From Mycocentrospora acerina (lineage: Eukaryota > Ascomycota > Dothideomycetes > Pleosporales): a stretch of DNA of 64,000 nt. Positions within the stretch are counted from its first letter, which is position 1, and every line of letters starts with the position of its first letter. Position numbers and translations under genes: made by a program. The DNA is taken from NCBI GenBank assembly GCA_022701365.1, contig JAKUHH010000108.1:1-64000 (forward strand), given 5' to 3'. Under the pieces are notes generated by a model. That model was not told where the DNA came from and ran no database searches. It saw nothing but the letters and a program-made list of their open reading frames with translations. Positions 55,044 to 64,000 of the stretch are shown in pieces.

Positions 55044-57607
55044 ATTGGTTGTCTGTCGTGTTGTCCCTATCTAGTAAGCTTAGGCTGGATGGAAAATGAA
55101 ACTGTGAGTGTGTGTATGGTCGATACGCACGAACAGTGCCAACACTTACTGTGAAACGAAAGAATTGATAGATCGTGTGCGATTGGGTCAATCGGGAGTG
55201 AAGTTGGAACAAGTGAAGCGTCCGTCAAGACATTTACATGCTCCTCCGCCTTGTCCCGCTGACGGGATTGGGTAGGGAAAGCTCTCATTGTTACCTTGGA
55301 TGCTACGGAGGCGGGTAGCCGCTGACAACGCACATGCAGAGCTTGATGCTACGCTTGGGAATGGCAAACACGTCGCAAGATGTCAAGACAATGACCAGGA
55401 AGGTTGATATAGGGCTAATTTCACGGACCAAAAACGTTAAAACGTCTTGCTGATCAGTGCGAAGAATGTAGTCGAATTCTGTAGTTTTTACTCCACTGCA
55501 TGAGTTTGGATGTGTCTTGCTCGGCAAAAACGCATGATGGTGCACATACCTAGAGCATGAGACATCTTTATGCACGTTCTATCGCCCGCTGTCTTTACTA
55601 TTCGGAATTTCCCCTGTCTCTCCCATTCATCATTTTCAAGCGCCTGTACTGGGCTTGCAGATACCCTCAAACCCTACGAACGAGTTGCGAGGTATTTGGT
55701 AGAGATAATCGCTGCCAAAGACCTACTACAGATCGTGAATGGCCAAGATGCAATGGTAGACAAGACTGGGATCAAACTAGTATGCCACTATGCTACACAG
55801 TAGTAGCGATGCACATTCAGCCAGCGGTTGAGAACGCGGATGTGCCCCAAACACTACTTACGTGCAGTATACATAGGTGTATCGAAACATAGGGTCATCA
55901 CCTTTTCAGTAACATTGCTTACGTACAGTTGATTCGAGTTTGACTTATCCGATAATAAAATATAGTCACAACAGGTTCAAGGCTAGTAGGAGCTGAGACA
56001 CAGAGTAGTACCATCTAGATCTAGAACGGGCCTGACATCCTGTCACACGACAGTAGCCAGAAATTTCCCAGTTAGCATCATATGTTGGAGTGGTTTACAA
56101 AGCCGTGCACACGCTTACTCGCAATAGCAGTGTTGGCAGAAGGTTAGTACCCGTGCAAGACAACAGATCCTTTCGATTGTCTTGACCCGCCTTCCATGTG
56201 TCTTCTAGAAGTTGTCCGGCAAACATCCAGTTACGGACCGGGACAGCAGTCAATACCGTTTGTCCCAGCACCGAAGTTTTCTGTCAAAACAAATAACGGA
56301 TGGGAGCGCTTGAAACATGTGATTGTGCACAAGCAAGAACGTTGCCACTGATGTTCAAATATGACGAAACTCATGTCTGCATGAAATACCCTAAAAGAGA
56401 AATGCGTTTCCCCTGCATGCCTGGAAGAAATGAGGCTTGACCGGAGAATAGAGATGACAGGGTTACGTTACATCATGTAGTAGGGAGCATCCGTCCCCAA
56501 CGGTTGTCTGCAGCTGCTTCTTCACAGCTTGGATCTGGCCGGGTCTGCTCTGAGGCTTCACAACTGCCAACATACACGCCCGCCATTACTAGTCTTGGGC
56601 AGTTTTCTATCGAGCGTACAAGGGTGGTGCAGTATACATCTCTAATTGGCTGTCCGCACAGAGGGTGTATGTCACCCTCTAGAATGCCGTGTACACAGCC
56701 AATGACCTCTGGATCGACAACAATGCTTCAAGTCGATCCATGCTTGATTTTCTTAAAAAATAGTTAATCGTATTGTTAGTTGCAGAGTGTATATCCAGTG
56801 ACGGGTATGAGGTGCAAAGTTTTCCTTTGGCATTTATTCCAGCACTATTACATCTACAATGACCAGTGAAAGAGCCTCTCGCAAAAATGCAGTGGTTTAC
56901 ATCCATCTCATGACAAGAAGAATTTCTGAAGTCCTACTACTGTAACAAGAGCGCGCTAAGTAGGTGGGAAAAAAGTAAAACATTCCCGGAATCGACATGT
57001 TGATTGAGAAAATTATTTTTCTATTACCTACATCAATTTCAGTGGTTTTTGTTCAATTTAACTCCGAGAAAGCGCTGGTAGACTTGTTGCTCTGCTAGCA
57101 ATTTGGAATTCCAGATGTTCCTTTTTTGTGGCGGGACATTTTTTCCAATAGATTTTCTGTGGCTGACGACTGACCGGAAAGAGAGATGTGGCTCAGCGGG
57201 TTTGTACAATGTGCGGATGCGGGTGCGCTAACGTTTCGTTAACAACCTGGCCGACCGTCACCGCCACTGTGAGGTAGTCACACAAACAGGGAGGAGGCGT
57301 GCGGTGTTAATGAAATCCTTCGCTGGATGTCGGTGTGGCTTCATGATACAAGGCCGGTGTATTGCCAGCTCCTACTCTCCCCGTCAATGACACCTTGCCC
57401 GGAAAGGTGTCAAATGCGGTGAAGTGAGTAACCGTCTGATCAACCGGGTGAAGCGTACGTACGTATTTTGCTGGTTACACTAAAGTTTAAACGCAAGACT
57501 CTTGCATTTTCATAGTCTAGCAGATTCCCATCGTCCGAATTGTGTTCAAGAAAACGTAAGATGTATTGGGTTGAGCGAAAAACACGCACCATTGGTACCA
57601 AATGTTT
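55044..57607. other. 2.56-kb intergenic region
   Basis: It contains the forkhead promoter and the 3' flank of cactin. ORFs are at most about 110 codons, with no domain. Composition is ordinary and no repeat or RNA gene was recognised. Confidence 0.4.
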
Positions 57608-59432
57608 CTACTTTCGGTAATAAATCTGCAAACTGTCAGTTAAAAGCTCATAAATATAAGAATTGATCCTACCTTTTTGAACTGAAAGTGGAGTTGCAAA
57701 ATTCCCTACATAGAGTTAGTCGATACCTCACTTTTTCAGCGCGGGAAGTTCCCAGCCTACGGATGGCCCAGGAGTATTACAAACTCACCTTGTCGAAGCT
57801 GCTCTTGAATCCGCGTTCCCGTTTGGCACTGTAGTCCCATTCCTTGTCGACGATCCTGAACGCAATGTCCTCGTATGGTGCGCCAGCAATGAATCGAATG
57901 AGGCACGTGTCATCCTCGCCAGCTGGGGCGAACGACTGTCCGCGTTTGCGGCCATTCTCACGCTCGATCCTGTACGTCGGCGCCTTTGCCTTATCAATCA
58001 AATCGGGATAGAAAACGTTGAATTTGTAGCCTTGAACTACCTTTGGTGGCGGGTTATCATGGTCATAATGCGTTTGATTGTACTTGTTCCATTCGTAGCC
58101 CATTTGCACACGATTGAAATAACGTGGCTTCCTGGGTTTGTAGTTGCCTGAGCTGTGTGGCCTTGCTGTTGTGACATCTTCTTCGGCAGTAAATATTTCT
58201 TCGCCCTCTTCAACGCCTCGTGCAACCTCTCGCTCGTAGAGGGCCATAGTTGCTTGCGAGTAGTCTTCCTTTTCGACAGGCGCAAATCTAGAAGCGCTTG
58301 TGGTGACAGCCTGACTGGTGCGTAGCGAGTTGTTGGTGTTGTTGTGGTCTTGGGCCTCTTTCTGCAAAGGGACATAGCCTAACTTTTGAATCTTCCGTCG
58401 ATCATTGGCCTACTGGCGTTAGCAGCCCGATCTCCAAACATATAATCCAATCAAGACTTACGATGCCTCCCAAAAACGTTTGCGCGTCTACCTGCTGAAG
58501 TGACTTGTCCTCGGCACGAAGCTTCAGCAAAGGCTCGGGATCGAGCGCTTTGTCGTATGCGACAACAGTGGGCTGTCCTTCAGCCATACCATCATCAGCC
58601 TTTAACATGTCGTATATTCTCTGCTGTACAATAGCAGCTGCCTCGGCTTGTTCCTTGCGTAGAGCCTGAAGCCGCTCCTTAACAATGTCCTGTGAGACGC
58701 GCCGCAGTTTGGCCTTCGCCTTCCAAACGCGCAGGTTCCGCAGTAGCTGCTCCCAGTAGTCATAGTCAATGGGCTCATCGGAGTCAAGCTTCCTCTTTAC
58801 TTGGACTTCAAGTGTTTCGAGCTCTTCGTAGGATTTTGGCGATAGCAACCGGTCGATATCTGATGTGACAGAGCTGGTGCCGCGCGCCTCAGAGGCCGAG
58901 GACCGTGACTTGCGACGTGTGTCTTTACAGATGACTTTGAGGGCCTAATCGAGTCAGATTATTGCTTCAGATGCGCTGTAATATCACTTACGCCCCAGTA
59001 CTCCCGGTTGCTTTTGTTCGTCTCTAGGGTGAGATAGTTTTCAATCTCTTTTTCCAGCTCTACCAATTCCTCTTCGCGAAGACCCTCCAAAACGCCTTCT
59101 GGGTCTGCCACTTCCAGCTCGTGGTCACCTACTTCCTCATCGTGGATTGTCTTTGTTTGGTCCACAAATCGCAGTGTTACAGCCAGCCAGTCGATAGGTT
59201 TGGCGCGTCCACCTTTGACGCGTAAGGCCGCCTTCTTCTTTGCTTGCTGCAGCACAAAGCGGTCTTCGTCTGCCACCCATGCCTCTTCAGCTGCATTTGT
59301 CGAGCGCTTGGCCGGATGGTCGTGTGCGCGAGTGTCGGCAGAGCGCTTTGCGGGAATTGTTGAAGAGGGCGCTGCGCGCTGAAGAACTCGTTCGCGTTCG
59401 TTTCGCCATGGCGGAGGGTTTTGTGATGACAT
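57608..59432 (-). CDS. Cactin (splicing-associated protein)
   Basis: Exons are 58992-59432, 58462-58944, 57789-58409, 57673-57705 and 57608-57625 (introns 47, 52, 83 and 47 nt), giving 531 aa. The charged N-terminal and middle region has ENYLTLETNKSNREYW, DYDYWEQLLRNLRVWKAKA and RLQALRKEQAEAA, with long helices. Residues about 399-531 are the highly conserved C-terminal domain: RKPRYFNRVQMGYEWNKYNQ, HYDHDNPPPKVVQGYKFN, FYPDLIDKAKAPTY, CLIRFIAGAPYEDIAFRIV, and the end GILQLHFQFKK plus IYYRK. The last exon codes only five residues and the stop, yet it restores the conserved end. Cactin works with the spliceosome, and in yeast and animals its loss disturbs splicing, cohesion and telomere-related transcripts. 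It is nuclear and divergent from the XLF gene. Confidence 0.93.
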
Positions 59433-59732
59433 TTGTACTCTAGAATGGCTGCTTCATGCGGATTTGTTGGAAATTCGTAAAGATAGCTGTATTGATATTG
59501 TTTGTGAAATCTTTGGCTAGGGCTGAAGGCTGCAATCGCGCGTGACGTACCTGCCGCATGGGCCTAAGTTGAAGGGGCTCATGTCTTGGCATCTGCCTTT
59601 CACTTTGACCAGACCTCCCTCAACTGGTATGGAGCTCATTACGTTTTCTCTCTCTTATTATTTTCTTTAATCAAACTGCTCTTCTCATCCAAGACTTTTG
59701 GCCTGCCACTGCTCCATTTGACTGGCTCAAAA
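59433..59732. promoter_or_regulatory. 300-bp bidirectional promoter (cactin / XLF)
   Basis: The start codons of the minus-strand cactin gene and the plus-strand XLF gene are exactly 300 bp apart. No TATA box is evident. The XLF frame is open upstream to 59586 (an ATG with a hydrophobic leader-like translation), but the protein family begins at 59733. Confidence 0.6.
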
Positions 59733-61421
59733 ATGTCTTGTTGGCGTGTTTTGGAGCTATCTGAGCAGCCAGATGGTGCAGCGATTCCACAGCTTCTGGT
59801 GAAATCGGTCTTCCACACGGACTCATACACCGTGCATATTACAGATTTGAGCAACATATGGAGTGAAGAGCTAGACCTGGACGGAATTGTGGGACGAGCT
59901 TCGAAAGAGCAATCGCCAATTGAAGTTAGCAAACAGGATATTACGCAGCTTGCCATCCTACTTGACAATGTCAACAAGTCGCTGGTGGATTCGAGAGATG
60001 CTACTTGCCATATGACTCGGGATCATCTGGAAGGCCTCATACTGCATAGCACAACCAAGCTTCCAGAGCCACTCGATTCTTTGAAATGGAAGTTCCATCT
60101 AGTCAAGAGAACTGCCACAATACTCAGAAATGAGCTCATTCTTCCGCTCCTGGTTTCATCACACATCCAAAATGAGCGCATTACTGATCTTATTCTCACA
60201 ATCTCAACAAAGGATAGCGCTCTGGATCGTTTAGTAGATCAATACGAGTCCAGCAATCTAGATTTAGCTGCTGCCTTCCCTAGTATTGGCCGTCTTAAGT
60301 CGGGAAGGAGAACTATCAAGCGCGACCAGGCGGCCCGGCATATTACCGCTCTACAACCATTTCGTGAAGAGGTTTGGCGAGAGGAAACAGGACAACTAGG
60401 AAACTCGGATGTCACCACGCTGGGAATGTTCCAAGAGGCTTTGTCACAGTGCGATCCTGAGGTACCGCTACAGCTGAAGATGGGTGACACACACAAAACT
60501 TGGTGGACTGATATCTCGAAGCAAATAGTACCCACACGTACTATATCCAATATTAACCACGAGAAGCCTGCGCATGTAACAAAGCCGATGAAAGACCCCT
60601 CTGACTCTACTGAAGATGAGACAGATGCTGAATTCGAAACTCAAGAGCATTTTAACGTAAGCAATTTGGCAATTCGCTTTCGCGGACTTGAATCTGATAT
60701 GTTCACTTAGACACGAAAAACCTTAGTAGCGCCAATCGAGTCGTTAAAGACTGCACCATCTTTGAATCCAGGTGGACGAGAGCTAAGTGAAGATGAGTCA
60801 ACAGAGGAGGATGATGATTATGATGATGATCTGGATGCGTCTTCTACTAGTCAGAATCAAAATCGGAGTCGTAACCTAAAAAAGACATCCTCACACACAA
60901 AACCATCAATTCTAGAATCATCAATACCACTTCAAGCAAGTCCTCCTTCAATTTTTAATTCGAAGTCGAAGGGTTTCCGGATAGGGGGCCAGTCAAAAAA
61001 TTCAGCGGTCCAGCCTCCGTCGCCACTGCAAGAAATCACAAATAAAGTACTAGAGGCAGAAGTTCAGGAGACAAAAGAGCCGACATTACCAGTGCCGTCC
61101 CAAACAGTTTCACAGCTGAATGTGACTCCAAAGAAACTAAGGAGAACTTTCAAGATCGGGGGCAAGGTTAAAGATGGCGACGACTCACAGCGCTCTCTTC
61201 TCCCATCTTCACAGATGACTCGTATGCGATCTCCTACCACTGGACTCATGTCTTCACCACCCCCATCATTAGACATTGATATAAAAGAAGTGGCACCAAT
61301 AGAGGAAGTGCAGGAAGAGACGCTAGAGGAGAAAGCAGAACGGAGGAGGGCGGAGTTGAAGCGAAGGAATGAAGAGGTAGCAAAAAAGCAAGCACAGATG
61401 AAGAGGAAGAAGCGGTTTTGA
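59733..61421 (+). CDS. XLF/Nej1-like non-homologous end-joining factor
   Basis: Exons are 59733-60656 and 60711-61421 (intron 54 nt), giving 544 aa. The start at MSCWRVLELSEQPDG is the fungal XLF N-terminus; the upstream ATG at 59586 would add 49 residues that do not fit. The globular head is about 1-130 (HTDSYTVHITDLSNIWSEEL, DGIVGRASKEQSPIEVSKQD). The helical stalk follows (LLVSSHIQNERITDLILTIS, VDQYESSNLDLAAAFPSIG). A long disordered tail carries acidic stretches, two similar motifs (FRIGG and FKIGG) and a basic C-terminus MKRKKRF. Basic residues capped by Phe at the very end resemble the Ku-binding motif of XLF proteins. The protein stimulates ligase IV in double-strand break repair. Confidence 0.9.
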
Positions 61422-62212
61422 TTAGCGATCAGAGGGCGCAATGCAAAAATACCCCGTGAATAGTGAATATGGATTGTATCGTGCTATGAATATTGTGTGT
61501 AAGCAAATCAGGAACCTAACGCGTTTTTTTGTGGCGTCGATCATACTGTAGACAATCGACTGTTTTAGTTTGTCTCGCATCAAACCAGCGCACAATCCAA
61601 GCATTTGGCAAATTTCCACTCGCAAATGATGAACTGAGGCATAGGTAAACGAATGGGCCGCGAGTACGACACATGCCACAGGCATGCATACCGGAGTACT
61701 GCATTTCATCTTTCGTTCTTTATTTGCAGCGCACATCACGCGCCTTCTTCCTTCACTTGTTGGCCCTCACTCGTTCTACCGCTGTTTGTTTGTCCATGCT
61801 TTTCGAGTGCAGGAATTTAATTTTGGCATCGCCTTCCGTTATCTACATTTGGCCATCTTAACACTATCGGGCTTTCCAGCGCGTCGCGGGCGACAACTGC
61901 GACCCAAGACATTATGTGTCTCTATCATTATATCTATTTCTCCACATGCCAGCACGCTGAGTTCAGCAAAGTGACCTACTGCGACACGGCGAAAGTACTC
62001 ACCTTGCACAAGCGGTATGTTTAACTAACACTGTGAGGCTGCAAGGAGATACTGATAATAACAGAGATCATTTTTCGTCGCGCGGCATCAGTGCAATTAA
62101 TATCTCAGCTGACAGTTGTCGTCAGCTGTCCACTCATCCCCTGGTAATCTCCGCGAACAGAAGCAGTTCTTCATATGTGCATAATCTGCAGCAGCAGCAC
62201 CTTCATCACAAC
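61422..62212. other. Intergenic region upstream of the terminal gene
   Basis: This 0.8-kb interval lies between the XLF stop and the next ATG on the same strand. Short ORFs only; nothing else is seen. Confidence 0.4.
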
Positions 62213-64000
62213 ATGTCAACACTGGTACCTGCAAAGACCGGCATTTCAATTGCCTGGGATGTTTCCTCTGCAGAACAAGAAGTTCATTCACTTCAGCATG
62301 CAGCATATATTCCACGCTCAGTTCTCAGAGATGGTGTGCACAATGGAGAGAACAGTGCTTTACACACCAACTCGTTATTCCATAACCCAAACAAACATGT
62401 GTTCCCGGATGGCCAAGCATCATTTCCATTGGAACCTAATCATGGTGGTAAGATCATGGACATTGCTGCTTGCTTTCAATCCTCCGCTGGTATCTCACAT
62501 TCTGACGCATCTGAAGTCCTTAATGCCAATCTTGTCAACAAGACTACTAAGACTACCCACTCAACACCAGACTTCAGCACAGAGATGACCCGAGAATGCC
62601 TCGATACGAGTGTTCATGTGCAAACCAACAGATATACTATCGGCGACAGTTTTCAGGAGTCTTGTAGTCCTCGCAAGTCGATACCTTCACATTGGCTATC
62701 CAAGAGTGGTGGGCCAAACTTGGCGACAGCCCAACGGGCACGGGTTCGTGGCAGCAAGAAGCGGTCTCAGAGCGGATCGCCAGTCGAGGTCAAGACCGTT
62801 CGTGGAACGACCGGCTCAAACGATCTGGCCAAGGCACACCTAACAGAGGGAGCGACGTTCCTTACCAAGGAGACACTTGCCGCTGTCGGAAATAATATCA
62901 CATCGCCGAGACTGGCACATAGTCCTATAAAGCTTCATCACTCTATTTCGAAGGCGACAGCAAAAAGCCCTGTGGGAACATCAATACGCAGCTCTCCACG
63001 AAAGAAGGGTATACCTCTACTTGGAACGTCACCGAGTAGAGTAAAGTTTCGCGGCACTGAACCAGCGTCATCAAGTCATGAAAGATCGCTTTGTAATGTT
63101 GCATCTTCTTCTGGAAGAGCGTCTTTCTACCTCGAAAAAGACTCTCTAGAAAAAAAATCTGTGGAACTAGAACTTAGCCTCGAGTCAGCTGCAGAACCGC
63201 TTGATTGCCTTCACCTTCCTGTTTCCGATGCGAATATTGACAGAGGAAAAAATCATATCAACAGATATAATGGAATTACGGTAGCAGCAATCAAAGTAAA
63301 GCCCAAACTTGCTGTCGATACGGCATGGAATGCGTTTTCTTATACAGATGCTCAGTCGGAAAATACTTTGGTATCCGCTAAAACTAGCTTGGGAGTGGGT
63401 TTTGGCCCAGGAAGTAGTCCAGTTTCGCTACTACAGGTGTCGCGTATTCCTCGAGCATTGGTAGGAAACAAACCAAGTTCTGCGCGTAGCCCTACACGCA
63501 GTCCTGTACTGAAGCAATCGAAGTTGGTAAATTTTTCATCGTTCGAAATCAACAGGTCACAGCATGATCCGCAAGGAGTGTCGCAACATTCTGCTTACGC
63601 TAGAGCTCCAGCAACTGAATCTCTTCGTTATGCTCGCACCATCAGCGGCTCCGATTCAAATGATATTTTGCCACATCATCGTAAAACTGATCAGGTCACG
63701 TACCCAAGTATAGACGGTGGTGTAATGCACGTTGATATCCAGCAAGCCCAAGTTCAGTCCGACAGAGCTCAGGCATGCACTGCTCGCGAAGATACAGCCA
63801 TCGCGTATGAAAAGCCCGAGCTTGCGTTTACTAACAGTATCAATATTTTGGAGCGAACTTCCCGAGTATCGAGTGCATCAACCGTTACAATGGCGCCAAA
63901 CGCAGAATACCCTGTTCCAATAGACTCTACTGTCATCCATAGCCGCAGAAATTCGGACACGAGTAGTATGGGAATGGGTGGGAAAGCTCCTGACCCTTCG
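62213..64000 (+). CDS. 5'-partial-length view of a large unidentified protein (runs off window end)
   Basis: From the ATG at 62213 one frame stays open for 596 codons to the last base, with no stop. The gene is complete at the 5' side and cut by the window end. The product starts MSTLVPAKTGISIAWDVSSA. It is Ser/Thr/Pro-rich and mostly disordered, with repeated short basic-Ser-Pro motifs (ITSPRLAHSPIK, IRSSPRKKG, GTSPSRVKF, SARSPTRSPVLKQS). These look like proline-directed kinase sites and suggest a nuclear or cell-cycle/cytoskeletal protein. No catalytic or named domain is visible in this part, and I do not recognise the family. No introns are needed. Confidence 0.75.
   Translation, partial: MSTLVPAKTGISIAWDVSSAEQEVHSLQHAAYIPRSVLRDGVHNGENSALHTNSLFHNPNKHVFPDGQASFPLEPNHGGKIMDIAACFQSSAGISHSDASEVLNANLVNKTTKTTHSTPDFSTEMTRECLDTSVHVQTNRYTIGDSFQESCSPRKSIPSHWLSKSGGPNLATAQRARVRGSKKRSQSGSPVEVKTVRGTTGSNDLAKAHLTEGATFLTKETLAAVGNNITSPRLAHSPIKLHHSISKATAKSPVGTSIRSSPRKKGIPLLGTSPSRVKFRGTEPASSSHERSLCNVASSSGRASFYLEKDSLEKKSVELELSLESAAEPLDCLHLPVSDANIDRGKNHINRYNGITVAAIKVKPKLAVDTAWNAFSYTDAQSENTLVSAKTSLGVGFGPGSSPVSLLQVSRIPRALVGNKPSSARSPTRSPVLKQSKLVNFSSFEINRSQHDPQGVSQHSAYARAPATESLRYARTISGSDSNDILPHHRKTDQVTYPSIDGGVMHVDIQQAQVQSDRAQACTAREDTAIAYEKPELAFTNSINILERTSRVSSASTVTMAPNAEYPVPIDSTVIHSRRNSDTSSMGMGGKAPDPS

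Noticed and set aside
59586..59732. Extra 49 N-terminal residues on XLF
   Set aside because: XLF proteins begin at the MSCWRVL-type start; the upstream part looks like promoter translated by chance.

Overview
This window looks like filamentous ascomycete DNA, most likely a dothideomycete of the Pleosporales type. That placement is inferred from gene content and from short GT-AG introns of about 47-195 nt; no phylogenetic marker was available. The genes are eukaryotic: split genes, F-box, forkhead and Myb-like proteins, a P450, a PTH11-like seven-helix protein, a cutinase, a tannase, a fungalysin, cactin, XLF and ERD2. The left end is an AT-rich island carrying the signature of repeat-induced point mutation (RIP), in which CpA/TpG is depleted and TpA is enriched.

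Layout. 1-9311 is a transposon graveyard: a stop-riddled Ty3/Gypsy pol (RT, RNase H, integrase, chromodomain, about 1.9-4.7 kb), a little-mutated solo LTR with an intact 5-bp target duplication (5211-5498), two tandem copies of another element's 3' end plus LTR at different stages of decay (5.7-7.8 kb), a coiled-coil remnant on the minus strand, and two head-truncated LTRs abutted at 8916-9311. The change to ordinary gene-bearing DNA at 9311 is abrupt. 9.7-14.5 kb holds a crotonase-fold protein with a signal peptide and a secreted tannase/feruloyl esterase. 15.4-20.1 kb is GC-rich and holds the most unusual gene, a continuous 712-codon ORF fusing homoserine kinase (threonine synthesis) to a complete AIR synthase domain (purine synthesis). 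A 1.2-kb mosaic of tandem repeats follows, then adenine phosphoribosyltransferase. 20.5-23.3 kb holds a RidA/YjgF gene and a bestrophin-like channel, tail to tail.

25-35 kb holds an unrecognised nuclear-looking protein, an F-box-like protein, a single-pass membrane protein and a cytochrome P450. 35.8-44.8 kb holds a PTH11-like receptor convergent with a cutinase, a 4.3-kb empty spacer and a fungalysin metallopeptidase. 45.6-55.1 kb holds a Myb/SANT-like regulator, an ERD2 receptor with a long acidic tail, an aldo/keto reductase, a secreted repeat-type protein and a forkhead factor. 57.6-64 kb holds cactin and the NHEJ factor XLF/Nej1, divergent from a 300-bp shared promoter, then the open 5' part of a large unidentified gene running off the end.

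Functional reading. The secreted set (tannase, cutinase, fungalysin, repeat-type protein) plus the PTH11-like receptor fits a plant-associated lifestyle, but the genes are scattered and interspersed with housekeeping genes, so this is not an obvious cluster. The lone P450 has no backbone synthase beside it here. Introns were placed by splice consensus, frame continuity and family conservation; none was checked against transcripts.
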